DNA from: Ruminococcus sp.
GTDB taxonomy: Bacteria; Bacillota; Clostridia; Oscillospirales; Ruminococcaceae
DNA length: 64,000 nucleotides
NCBI GenBank assembly: GCA_024697545.1
Contig: JAILFN010000123.1
Coordinates: 1 to 64,000, forward strand
Direction: 5' to 3'
The position numbers were made by a program, and so were the translations under genes. Within the stretch, counting starts at the first letter, position 1. Each line of letters starts with the position of its first letter. The notes below the pieces were generated by a model that was given only the letters and a program-made list of their open reading frames with translations, did not search any database and was not told the DNA's origin. Of this stretch, positions 9,030-17,303 are shown in pieces.

Positions 9030-9572
9030 ATGCAGGCTAAAGAACTTATAGAAACAAGAAGAAGCATCAGACGTTTCAAGGACACACCTGTAACCCCCGA
9101 GCTTTTAAGACAGGTGGTAGACCTCGCATCAAATGCACCGAGCTGGAAGAATTCCCAGACCGCTGCATATATCGCAGTTACCGATACCGCTGTAAAAACA
9201 AAGATCGCCGAAGACGCCACTATGGCATTTTCCAAGAACAAGGATAACATAAACGGTGCGCCCGCGCTTATCGTTCTGACCACCCGTGACGGCGTAAGCG
9301 GTTACGAGCCGGACGGAAAGGCTTCGACCTCAAAGGGCGAACACTGGCAGTCGTTTGACGCAGGCATCGCGGCTCAGACGCTTTGCCTTTCGGCTCACGA
9401 GTACGGTCTCGGCACTGTTATCCTCGGTATCTATCAGGAGGACAAGGTCAGGGAAATACTCGGACTGCCCGAAGATATCAAAGTCTCAGCGCTGATACCC
9501 ATCGGCTTCCCCGACGAGCAGCCCGATAAACGCCCGAGGAAGAGCGCAGACGAGCTTCTCAGGATCGTTTAA
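9030..9572 (+). CDS. Nitroreductase family flavoprotein
   Basis: A 180-residue FMN-dependent oxidoreductase of the NfsA/FRP fold. The N-terminal signature ETRRSIRRFKDTPV supplies the phosphate-binding Arg/Ser residues of FMN; NAPSWKNSQ and the GLGTVILGIY segment near residue 130 are typical. The length is normal for a single-domain nitroreductase. AAAGGAG precedes the ATG by eight bases. It lies 18 bases after the sulfatase-like gene and is probably cotranscribed with it, although no functional link is evident. Substrate unknown. Confidence 0.9.
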   Translation: MQAKELIETRRSIRRFKDTPVTPELLRQVVDLASNAPSWKNSQTAAYIAVTDTAVKTKIAEDATMAFSKNKDNINGAPALIVLTTRDGVSGYEPDGKASTSKGEHWQSFDAGIAAQTLCLSAHEYGLGTVILGIYQEDKVREILGLPEDIKVSALIPIGFPDEQPDKRPRKSADELLRIV

Positions 9573-9586
9573 ATTCATAACACATC

Positions 9587-9617
9587 AAGCCGCTTGCGTG
9601 ATGCAGGCGGCTTTTTT
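9587..9617 (+). terminator. Terminator after the nitroreductase gene
   Basis: AAGCCGCTTGC pairs with GCAGGCGGCTT (one G-U pair) and runs into TTTTTT. Confidence 0.88.
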
Positions 9618-9691
9618 ATGTCCTGTTTTCTTTTTCGGGGTACAGCGGGGATATATTCTTTACGTTCTATGATAATTCCGCACAAAAAGTA

Positions 9692-9720
9692 TTGAAATTC
9701 CAAGAATAATATGTTATAAT
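9692..9720 (+). promoter_or_regulatory. Promoter of the glycerol-3-phosphate dehydrogenase-like operon
   Basis: TTGAAA (9692-9697), a 17-base spacer and TATAAT (9715-9720), about 35 bases before the first start codon. Confidence 0.85.
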
Positions 9721-9755
9721 AGTACTATAATAATTTTTGATGAGGAGTGATGAAA

Positions 9756-11189
9756 ATGTATGACGTCGTGATAATCGGAGCGGGTATCACAGGCACGATG
9801 CTTGCGCGAAAGCTTTCTGCTTATGATATAAAGATCGCGCTGATCGACAAGGAAAACGATATCGCAAACGGCGCCACTATGGCGAATTCCGCTATTATCC
9901 ATACAGGCTACGATCCAAAAGACGGAACGCTCATGGCTGAGCTCAACGTAAAGGGAGCCCGTGCCTATGAAGAGCTTTGCCGTCAGCTGGGCTGCAAATA
10001 CAAGAAGGTCGGGGCTTACATCGCCGCCTGCGGTAAGGAAGAGGAGGCGCACCTTGATGTACTTGCAGACAGGGCAAAGCGCAGGGACATCCCCTTTCGC
10101 TTTATCGACGCGGACGAAGCGAGAAAACAAGAACCCGCACTTTCACAGAATGTGACCCGAGTGCTCGATCTCTACACCACAGCTGTCGTTTATCCCTGGG
10201 AGATCGCCATCGCCTGTGCGGAGGTAGCAGTCGGCAACGGCGCAGATGTTTTCCTCAACAATTCATGCGAAGCTATCGAAAGGCTAGACGGCGGATACAG
10301 GGTCATAACAAACGAACGGACTCTTGAATGCAAGACCGTCATAAATGCGGCAGGTGTGTTTGCCGAAAAGATAGCGGGGATGGTGACTTCAAACGTCGGC
10401 TTTCACATAACACCGCGGCGCGGCGAATACTACGTCCTTGACAAGGACGCTGATGTCGTCAGGCATATAATCTTCCCTGTGCCGTCAAAGGAAAAGGGCA
10501 AGGGCGTGCTGGCAGTACCTACCGTTTACGGGAACACGCTCATAGGACCGAACAGCGATTACGTTGACGATCCCGAGGACAACGGCACCAGCGATGACGG
10601 TCTGTCTTATGTGCGCGGGAATATCTCAAAGACGCTCGTGGACGTTCCTTTGTACCGTTCGATAAGGACATTCGCGGGATTACGACCGAGTTCTTCGGCA
10701 GGAGATTTTGTGATAGAGGAGCTTTCGGATGCGGAAGGCTTCGTAAACGCCGCCTGTATAGAATCCCCTGGGCTTGCGTCTGCACCCGCTATAGCCGACT
10801 ATATCATCGGCAAGTTCATTTCAAAGCGGCTCGAACTCAGAGAAAAAAGCGGTGCTGTGATGGGCAGAAAAGCCCCCCTCATAATGGCGGAGCTTTCACC
10901 CGAGGAACGCAGCGAGGCTATAAAGAAAGAGCCTTTATACGGCAAGATCATCTGCCGCTGCGAACAGATATCGGAGGGAGAGATCATAGATTGTATCCGC
11001 CGTCCCTGCGGTGCGTGTTCGGTCAAGGGTGTAAAGAAACGTGTACGCCCCGGAATGGGCAGATGTCAGGGAGGATTCTGCGAGCCGAAGGTAGTTGACA
11101 TACTCGCTCGCGAGCTTGGGATCGACCCTACCGAAGTACTGCTCGATCCCTGCGGATCAAATATTCTCGTGGAGGTGAACCGTCCGTGA
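9756..11189 (+). CDS. FAD-dependent glycerol-3-phosphate dehydrogenase-like oxidoreductase with BFD-like Fe-S domain
   Basis: A DAO-fold flavoprotein of 477 residues. The FAD-binding GAGITG motif sits at the N-terminus, with a second FAD signature (TVINAAGVFAEKIA) near 200 and GLRPSSS near 310. The C-terminal 90 residues form a Fer2_BFD-like module with CRCEQ, CGAC and CQGGFC, typical of anaerobic GlpA-type subunits. An in-frame GTG (9747) and ATG (9750) precede the chosen ATG at 9756, but only 9756 is correctly spaced (8 bases) from GAGGAG. The next gene overlaps at GTGA. Together with the following two genes it forms the three-gene module of clostridial anaerobic glycerol-3-phosphate dehydrogenases; hydroxy-acid oxidation is an alternative. 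Confidence 0.85.
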   Translation: MYDVVIIGAGITGTMLARKLSAYDIKIALIDKENDIANGATMANSAIIHTGYDPKDGTLMAELNVKGARAYEELCRQLGCKYKKVGAYIAACGKEEEAHLDVLADRAKRRDIPFRFIDADEARKQEPALSQNVTRVLDLYTTAVVYPWEIAIACAEVAVGNGADVFLNNSCEAIERLDGGYRVITNERTLECKTVINAAGVFAEKIAGMVTSNVGFHITPRRGEYYVLDKDADVVRHIIFPVPSKEKGKGVLAVPTVYGNTLIGPNSDYVDDPEDNGTSDDGLSYVRGNISKTLVDVPLYRSIRTFAGLRPSSSAGDFVIEELSDAEGFVNAACIESPGLASAPAIADYIIGKFISKRLELREKSGAVMGRKAPLIMAELSPEERSEAIKKEPLYGKIICRCEQISEGEIIDCIRRPCGACSVKGVKKRVRPGMGRCQGGFCEPKVVDILARELGIDPTEVLLDPCGSNILVEVNRP

Positions 11190-12442
11190 AACATTATGAC
11201 GCAGTTATCATAGGAGGCGGAAGTGCAGGTCTTGCCGCCGCCATATCGCTTAAAGAGAACGGCATAGAGAACATCGTAGTTCTTGAAAAGGACAGCGAGG
11301 CGGGCGGCATACTACAGCAGTGCATACACAACGGCTTCGGTCTTCAGACCTTCAAGGAACAGCTCTCCGGCCCTGCTTACGCCGAGCGATTTATAAAGAA
11401 AGCAGCTGAGCTTAACGTTGATGTACGCCTAAACACCATGGTGACGAAGCTTACTGCCGATAAGCAGGTGGAATATGTAAATCCCGATGAAGGAAACGTA
11501 ACCGTCAGCGCCGATGCGGTCATACTGGCAGTCGGCTGCTACGAACGTCCGCGCGGTGCCATAAACATAACAGGCAGACGCTGCGCGGGAGTTTACACAG
11601 CGGGTCAGGCACAGAAGTATCTTAACATCGACGGCTATCTTGTCGGCAAGAAAGTATTCATTCTCGGCTCGGGAGATATCGGGCTTATAATGGCGAGAAG
11701 AATGACCCTGGAGGGAGCAAAAGTCCTCGGAGTTGCAGAGATAATGCCCTATTCAAACGGACTTCCCCGCAACATCAAGCAGTGTCTTGAAGATTTTGAC
11801 ATACCGCTTTATCTTTCACACACCGTCACGGAGGTCTTCGGAAAAGACAGGCTTGAGAAGATAGAGCTTATGCAGGTCGATGAGAACAAAACGCCGATAA
11901 GCGGCACCGAGCAGTATTTTGAAGCAGATACGCTCCTGCTGTCTGTCGGACTTATACCCGAGAACCATCTTTCCGACGAGATCGGCATAAAGATGGATCG
12001 TTCCACGAAAGGTCCCGTCGTTGACGATCACTACATGACAAGTATTGACGGGATATTCGCCTGCGGCAACGGTCTTCATGTACACGACCTTGTAGACTTC
12101 GTGACGATGCAGGCGGCAAGAGCAGGTGCAGGTGCAGCGCAGTATCTCAAAGACAGGAAGGACAGAGGCAAGCCAATAACTGTTTTGGCAGGCGAAAAAG
12201 TCGGGTACACCGTCCCCTCAGTCGTCTACCCCGAGGACGTTACGGGAGATGTTGAGTTTTTCTTCCGCACGACCGAGCCGCTAGATAATGTAGTCATAAA
12301 GGCTGTCAGCGGCGGCAATGAGCTCAGGAGCATCAGGAAGAGAAAGATCATTCCCTCGGAAATGGAGCGTCTGCTCCTGAAAAAGGAACTGCTTTCCGAG
12401 CTCAGGGAGGATGTCGTCATATCGGTGGAGGTGATATCATGA
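11186..12442 (+). CDS. NAD(P)/FAD-dependent oxidoreductase, second subunit of the Glp-like dehydrogenase
   Basis: A 418-residue pyridine-nucleotide-disulfide-oxidoreductase-like flavoprotein. It has GGGSAGLAAA near the N-terminus for FAD, GSGDIGLIMARR near 170 for NAD(P), and a C-terminal FAD motif GIFACGNG near 290. It lacks the redox-active CxxxxC of disulfide reductases. The start is GTG at 11186 overlapping the previous stop; GGAGGTG eight bases upstream supports it. It ends in an ATGA overlap with the DUF1667 gene, so the three are translationally coupled. It probably passes electrons between the first subunit and NAD(P) or another carrier. Confidence 0.85.
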   Translation: MKHYDAVIIGGGSAGLAAAISLKENGIENIVVLEKDSEAGGILQQCIHNGFGLQTFKEQLSGPAYAERFIKKAAELNVDVRLNTMVTKLTADKQVEYVNPDEGNVTVSADAVILAVGCYERPRGAINITGRRCAGVYTAGQAQKYLNIDGYLVGKKVFILGSGDIGLIMARRMTLEGAKVLGVAEIMPYSNGLPRNIKQCLEDFDIPLYLSHTVTEVFGKDRLEKIELMQVDENKTPISGTEQYFEADTLLLSVGLIPENHLSDEIGIKMDRSTKGPVVDDHYMTSIDGIFACGNGLHVHDLVDFVTMQAARAGAGAAQYLKDRKDRGKPITVLAGEKVGYTVPSVVYPEDVTGDVEFFFRTTEPLDNVVIKAVSGGNELRSIRKRKIIPSEMERLLLKKELLSELREDVVISVEVIS

Positions 12443-12807
12443 CCGAAAAGGAGCTTATATGTGTGAACTGTCCCATGGGATGTCGGGTAAGGGTACAGCT
12501 TGACGGCGACAAGGTAGTTTCCGTCAGCGGCAACTCCTGTATTCGCGGAAAACTGTACGCAGAAAAGGAATGCGTAAGACCCGAAAGGATACTTACGACA
12601 ACCGTGAAGGTCGAAAACGGCAGCCACAGAGTTATCCCCGTCATTACCGACAAGGAGATACCTCTCGACATGATCTTTGAGGCTATGGAGATCATCAAAA
12701 AGGCGGCGGTCAGCGCACCTGTTTCAGAAGGGCAGATAATAATCGAAAACATCCTCGGCAGCGGGGCTAATGTGATAGCTTCGCGTTCGATGAACAAAGT
12801 GAAATGA
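12439..12807 (+). CDS. DUF1667 Cys-rich protein, third subunit of the Glp-like dehydrogenase
   Basis: A 122-residue protein matching DUF1667 by its N-terminal CVNCPMGC motif, a fourth Cys in GNSCIRG and the PERILTTTV stretch. The four Cys resemble an iron-sulfur or zinc site like that at the start of molybdopterin oxidoreductases. DUF1667 genes almost always follow the two flavoproteins seen here, as they do in this operon (ATGA overlap). It probably acts as the electron-transfer partner of the dehydrogenase; its precise role is not established. Confidence 0.85.
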   Translation: MTEKELICVNCPMGCRVRVQLDGDKVVSVSGNSCIRGKLYAEKECVRPERILTTTVKVENGSHRVIPVITDKEIPLDMIFEAMEIIKKAAVSAPVSEGQIIIENILGSGANVIASRSMNKVK

Positions 12808-12812
12808 CAAAA

Positions 12813-12847
12813 AAACGGCTGCACGGTATGATGCCATGCAGCCGTTT
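12813..12847. terminator. Bidirectional terminator between the Glp-like operon and the minus-strand cluster
   Basis: AAACGGCTGCA (12813-12823) pairs with TGCAGCCGTTT (12837-12847). A run of A before the left arm gives a strong U-tract for the minus-strand operon; the plus-strand tract is weaker. Confidence 0.85.
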
Positions 12848-12876
12848 AACTTGTTATTATAGTCAGATCCAAAGGA

Positions 12877-13884
12877 TCACTGTTCGCTGCCTGTTTTCGA
12901 GTCGGTATCGGCGGAAGCGGCAGATGCTGATACAAACGGCACGGGATCGGTGGGGAGCCCCTTGTCGCCCGACGCACTCGCCTGCTCGGCAAGACCCTCT
13001 GCAATAGCCGTGAAGACCTCAAGATCCTCGTCAAAGTTCTTCTGCATATCCTCGATATTACCGTCAAGTGTTGAAACGGGACGGCGCATACACAAATGTA
13101 TATCGTTGGGCAGCTTTTCACACTGAAGCTCATCGGCAAGGAAACCGAAGTTCAGAGAAAGACCGTCTTCATCGACATATTTGTTATCGGGGAACCTATC
13201 GGGAAGATCGTTCACCATCAGTGCCTGAAGATCGGGGTCGGTGTTTGAATCGGTGATGACCATTATGATACTTCCCTGCTGAAGATTCGCATAGAACTTC
13301 TGGCTGTTGTTGTTGTACTGAATATCTATCTTATTCTCATTGAGCGCACAGTTCAGTATTGATACGCACACCTTGCCGTCGCCGTTGCGGTCGGGAACGT
13401 ACTGCTCCAGCTTATCCTCAAGAAGCACACGCTGATCGTCAAGGGCAAGCGCGTTGTCGCAAATAAGAAGTATCTCAAGATCGGGCTTCTCGCGCCGTAC
13501 AGTGTCTATTATCATGAAAGTAACTACGGCAGCCGCGAACAATGCGAGTATTATCCACATCTTTTCATGATACCAGAAATTTGCGGCTTTCTCACCGAAG
13601 CTGAGCACACGTTCTTCCTCGTGTTTTTCTTTGATAGTCTCCTGCTCGTCGGCGATACCTGCTTTCATCTTGACAAGGTCGAGCTTGTCCTGTGCTATAC
13701 GCCTGTCGCGCTCCTCACGCTCCTGCTTTTCGCGCTTACGCTTTTCTTCGGCAATGCGTCTGCGGTTCTCGATGATCTCCTGCTGACGCTTTCGCTGCTG
13801 TTCGGCATACTCGCGTTCAAATTCAAGGTCATCATCGGGCAAAAGCTCGCCGTTTTCAACCTCTGTATTTATTCCCTTACTCAT
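12877..13884 (-). CDS. Single-pass membrane protein with a long charged cytoplasmic coiled coil (unknown function)
   Basis: I do not recognise a family for this 335-residue protein. Residues 20-75 are almost entirely Glu, Arg, Lys and Gln, a predicted coiled coil on the cytoplasmic side. One membrane segment (about 112-132, WIILALFAAAVVTFMIID) follows. The outer domain (about 135-310) begins like an alpha/beta fold (LEILLICDNALAL). The last 30 residues are a Ser/Ala/Asp linker-like tail. It is last in a minus-strand cluster with a (p)ppGpp synthetase and a wall-binding repeat protein. The SAS stop lies 45 bases upstream, so cotranscription is likely. Confidence 0.7.
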   Translation of the reverse strand: MSKGINTEVENGELLPDDDLEFEREYAEQQRKRQQEIIENRRRIAEEKRKREKQEREERDRRIAQDKLDLVKMKAGIADEQETIKEKHEEERVLSFGEKAANFWYHEKMWIILALFAAAVVTFMIIDTVRREKPDLEILLICDNALALDDQRVLLEDKLEQYVPDRNGDGKVCVSILNCALNENKIDIQYNNNSQKFYANLQQGSIIMVITDSNTDPDLQALMVNDLPDRFPDNKYVDEDGLSLNFGFLADELQCEKLPNDIHLCMRRPVSTLDGNIEDMQKNFDEDLEVFTAIAEGLAEQASASGDKGLPTDPVPFVSASAASADTDSKTGSEQ

Positions 13885-13929
13885 TCTGCTAAAAAATTCT
13901 TTCCTTTCATAGATCCCCGATGAATTCTG

Positions 13930-14655
13930 TCATATCCCGATATCTTCAAGCGGATCGGGACTGAGTACACTGTTTCTGAGCACGTTCATACGCTCATCAA
14001 GCAAAGCGCTCTCTTCGGCGCACTCGCAGAGTTCCTTCTGCATCTCCTCTGTAAAAGCGTAGGTCTTTTTATACTTGAGCTGATGCTCCAGCGCCGCCCA
14101 GAAATCCATAGCGATGGTACGGATCTGAATCTCGACCTTAACATACTGCTTTTCCTTGGGCAGGAATATCGGCACGATAACGATAAGGTGAAGACTGCGG
14201 TATCCGTTGGGCTTTGGGTTCTTTATGTAATCCTTTGCATAGATAAGCGTAACATCATCCTGCTTTAGCAGTGCCTCAGCCACAAGGTAAACATCATCAA
14301 TGAAAGGACAGGTCACGCGGACGCCTGCGATATCATCAAGATTAGCTTCGATTGACTCGAGGGTGAGAGGGCAGCCGAGCTTTTCAAGCTTTCCCTGAAT
14401 ACTCTCGGGACTTTTAAGCCTGCACTTTATGGTGTTTATGGGATTTCGGTCAAGGCTTTGAGAGAATGCTTCATTAAGCACATTGAACTTAGTCTCTATC
14501 TCAAACATAGCGCAGCGGTAATAGCTCATCAGACGTCTGAAAAGCTCAAGAAACATTCGTGTACGGCGATAATCCTCTGCCTCGAATACGGTAAGATCGT
14601 ATTCCTCAACATCGACAGTCTCTGCGTGTATCACCTTTTCTGCTGTATCAGACAT
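13930..14655 (-). CDS. Small alarmone synthetase ((p)ppGpp synthetase, YjbM/YwaC type)
   Basis: A 241-residue single-domain RelA/SpoT synthetase that makes (p)ppGpp from GTP/GDP and ATP. Family motifs are all present in order: K-R-KSP-S for nucleotide binding, DIAGVRV with the catalytic Asp, NGYRSLH, EIQIRT and FWAALEH. The HD hydrolase and the TGS/ACT domains are absent, so this is a monofunctional small synthetase. The start is the ATG at 14655, eight bases after AAGGAG; a longer in-frame ORF reaching 14730 would overlap the upstream gene and has no ribosome site. It lies 34 bases after the wall-repeat gene and is probably cotranscribed with it. Confidence 0.9.
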   Translation of the reverse strand: MSDTAEKVIHAETVDVEEYDLTVFEAEDYRRTRMFLELFRRLMSYYRCAMFEIETKFNVLNEAFSQSLDRNPINTIKCRLKSPESIQGKLEKLGCPLTLESIEANLDDIAGVRVTCPFIDDVYLVAEALLKQDDVTLIYAKDYIKNPKPNGYRSLHLIVIVPIFLPKEKQYVKVEIQIRTIAMDFWAALEHQLKYKKTYAFTEEMQKELCECAEESALLDERMNVLRNSVLSPDPLEDIGI

Positions 14656-14689
14656 TTGCTCACTCCTTTTTATTTCATCACGGCTTTGC

Positions 14690-16909
14690 TCACTCGACCT
14701 CGGTAGCAACTCCGTTTTTATCAAATTCATATGTCACGCCGTCGATCTCCATGGTGGTGGATGTAAAAGGTATCCCGTTGGCGTCGGTATAATAGCGCTG
14801 AGTATTCCATGTACACCAGCCCTCTTTTGCATATCCTGCGTCACCGATGACGTAGTAGATGCCGTTAGGTGCGGTAAAAGGACCGCGCAGCTGTGCGCCC
14901 TTGTCGAGATAATAGCGCTTGCCGTCGATATCCGTCCAGCCGCTGCCGAGCTTTCCGTCAGAGCCGAAATAGTAGTTGATATGTTCTATATCGTTCCAGC
15001 CCGTCACCGCAGCTCCCGAGCTGCCGAAATAATAAGTGCCCGAATCAAACGTGACCCATTTATTCTCAACAGCGCCGTTCAGCGTGATATAATATGCCGT
15101 GCCGTTATTCTTTTGCAGACCGACTGCAACAGAGCAGGAAGAATCAAAGTAATACACTGTGCCGTCTATCTCGCGCCAGCCGGAAACTGCATATCCGCTG
15201 CCGTCAAAATAATATTTCTTTCCGCTGTCAGTCTTGAAGGTGTTTTTCGCCCAGCCCTTTCCTTCGGCATACCTTATACCGTCAGAGGTCTTTGTCAGAC
15301 CCGAGGGCAGTGAGCCGTCTGCCGAGAACTCCTGCTTCTCGCCGTCAACATACATTGTACCCGAAGCCATAACGCCGAAATCGCCGAAATAATAGCGCTT
15401 GCCTTCGATATCCTTCCAGCCTGTAGCGCGGGCACCTGTAACGGGGTCAAAATAATACTTGTAATCGGAGATAGTCTGCCAGCCTGTTTTGATGACGCCG
15501 TCCTCTCCGAAATAGTGCTGATGGAACATCTTTTCGCCGAGCTTCTTGTAAGCTTCATACTGATAATACTCATAAGTATCATCATTGAGCATAGTCTTTT
15601 TAAGCTCATCGAGGCGCTTTTGCTCTTCTTCCTTCAGCTTATATTTTTTCTTATACTCCTTAGAATCGGGATCGAGTTCAAGACCCTTCTGATATTTCTT
15701 TATCAGCTTATCGTCTTTCTTCAGCTGATCCTTAGCTGCCTTTTCAGCAACGGTATATTCCAGAGTATGAGCAAATCCCGTAAGCGGCTTATGCGTTGTC
15801 TGATCGAAAAAGTAAGTATTCCCGCTGTTGGAATCGGTGTAAAAGCCCTGAGACACCCGTCCGTCATCTTCATCAAAATGATACAGATCATTGTGTATCT
15901 CCTGCCAGCCGTAAAGCAGACGGTTCTTGCTGTCGAAGTAATAATACTCAACGTCAAGCTTTATAAATCCCTTAGCCGCTGAGCCGTCGTGCTGAAAATA
16001 ATACTTATTGCCGTTATCCTTAAACCAGCCCTCGGTCATAACGCCTTCATCGGAGAAATGATAATGCTTGCCGTCGATAGTCTGCCAGCCCTTGACCATG
16101 TGGTACTCTTTATCGAAGTAATAGGTCTTGTCGCCGATCCGCTTGAAGCCGAGTGCAAAAACGCCAGTCTCCTCATCGGCGTACATATAGTACTTACCGT
16201 CTTCCTTCCAGCCGTAGTACATATTGCCTGCTTCCTGAAAATCATAAAGCGCACCGTCGATAGTCGTAACGCCCGTTACCATATGACCGTCGGTAGCAAA
16301 ATAATATGTATTGCCTTTGATCTCGGTAAAGCCCTTTGCCATCTCGCCCTCATGAGGACCCGACTCAAAGAAATAATACTTGATGCCGTTGATCTCGCAA
16401 AGACCTGTGATGCGCTTTCCCGTATCATCGTAATAATAATCGCCGTCGGTGTTAAAGCCTATATCGGGGAATCCGTGATCGTTGAAGTAATACTCATCAC
16501 CGTTAAAGTCGTGCAGACCGACCTTGAATATGCCCGACTCATCGGAGAGGTAGTATTCCTCGCCGTCTATCTCGACAACGCCCTTGAGCATAACGCCCGA
16601 TTTGTCGAAGTAATAGGTATATCCGTCATACTTCTGCCAGCCCGTCTGCATGATGCCTTTGTCATCAAACAAATAAGATGCGCTGTCGATCTGCTTCAGA
16701 CCGACCGCACGCTCGCGCGTGGAGCGAACGATATAATAAGTACCGTCCTCTGCCGTATGCCAGCCGGGAGACAGCTTGGCGTCATATCTGAAATAGGCTG
16801 CAAAACCCAGTCCGACAAGAGAAGCGAACACAGCCGATGTAAACGCCATGCTGACACGCTTGCCGTGGCTGCGCATTGTAAAAGCACTCAGTTTTCCGTT
16901 AATGCTCAT
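14690..16909 (-). CDS. Membrane-anchored cell-wall-binding repeat protein (choline-binding/glucan-binding type repeats)
   Basis: A 739-residue surface protein. Residues 1-18 are basic, followed by one hydrophobic segment (about 20-40) with no clear cleavage site, so it may stay anchored. The rest is about 30 tandem units of roughly 20 residues of the type GW-x-x-I-x-G-x-x-YYF-D-x-x-G-x-M, the aromatic repeats that bind choline, glucan or other wall sugars. Near residues 395-465 the array is broken by a Lys/Glu/Asp-rich helical insert. There is no catalytic domain, so it is a binding or scaffold protein. It is first in a cluster with the alarmone synthetase. Confidence 0.88.
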   Translation of the reverse strand: MSINGKLSAFTMRSHGKRVSMAFTSAVFASLVGLGFAAYFRYDAKLSPGWHTAEDGTYYIVRSTRERAVGLKQIDSASYLFDDKGIMQTGWQKYDGYTYYFDKSGVMLKGVVEIDGEEYYLSDESGIFKVGLHDFNGDEYYFNDHGFPDIGFNTDGDYYYDDTGKRITGLCEINGIKYYFFESGPHEGEMAKGFTEIKGNTYYFATDGHMVTGVTTIDGALYDFQEAGNMYYGWKEDGKYYMYADEETGVFALGFKRIGDKTYYFDKEYHMVKGWQTIDGKHYHFSDEGVMTEGWFKDNGNKYYFQHDGSAAKGFIKLDVEYYYFDSKNRLLYGWQEIHNDLYHFDEDDGRVSQGFYTDSNSGNTYFFDQTTHKPLTGFAHTLEYTVAEKAAKDQLKKDDKLIKKYQKGLELDPDSKEYKKKYKLKEEEQKRLDELKKTMLNDDTYEYYQYEAYKKLGEKMFHQHYFGEDGVIKTGWQTISDYKYYFDPVTGARATGWKDIEGKRYYFGDFGVMASGTMYVDGEKQEFSADGSLPSGLTKTSDGIRYAEGKGWAKNTFKTDSGKKYYFDGSGYAVSGWREIDGTVYYFDSSCSVAVGLQKNNGTAYYITLNGAVENKWVTFDSGTYYFGSSGAAVTGWNDIEHINYYFGSDGKLGSGWTDIDGKRYYLDKGAQLRGPFTAPNGIYYVIGDAGYAKEGWCTWNTQRYYTDANGIPFTSTTMEIDGVTYEFDKNGVATEVE

Positions 16910-16960
16910 AACTAAATAATCTTTCCTTTTATAAAATACTGTCTATCAGCGTACTTAATT

Positions 16961-16989
16961 ATTATATCATAATAAAAGCGCGATTTCAA
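16961..16989 (-). promoter_or_regulatory. Promoter of the wall-repeat/alarmone synthetase cluster
   Basis: Minus strand TTGAAA (16989-16984), a 17-base spacer, TATAAT (16966-16961). The gene-free interval 16910-17303 contains this box, the divergent promoter at 17205, and otherwise only AT-rich sequence. Confidence 0.82.
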
Positions 16990-17204
16990 GGGTTTACCGC
17001 AAATTTCCCGCAATTTTCACCTTGCTGTTATAAAAAGCGCCGCACAATAAAATATTAACCTCAAAACGCATCTGCCTGTCAAAATTCAAAATGCAAATAT
17101 ATTAAAGCGATAATATATTTATAAATATAAATTCTACAATTATCGGCGAATAATTTTGTCTACTATACCTAAAAATTGGCATTGTGCTTTGTTTTTAATG
17201 CTTA

Positions 17205-17233
17205 TTGACAACATTTGCGGTTTGATATATAAT
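17205..17233 (+). promoter_or_regulatory. Consensus promoter of the solute-binding lipoprotein pair
   Basis: Perfect TTGACA (17205-17210), a 17-base spacer and perfect TATAAT (17228-17233), about 70 bases before the first gene. It is the strongest-looking promoter in the window. Confidence 0.92.
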
Positions 17234-17303
17234 TAAAGTGATATAGATGCGAATACAAACATTTTCGCTATTAACGCTCAGATAAACGAAAGGAATAGGT
17301 TTT

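Noticed and set aside
14656..14730. Longer N-terminus for the alarmone synthetase
   Set aside because: It overlaps the upstream coding sequence and lacks a ribosome site, whereas ATG 14655 has AAGGAG eight bases upstream.
14690..16909. Repeated DNA that could be taken for a CRISPR or minisatellite array
   Set aside because: The periodicity is that of the coding YYF/GW protein repeats; DNA units are diverged and have no spacer-repeat structure.
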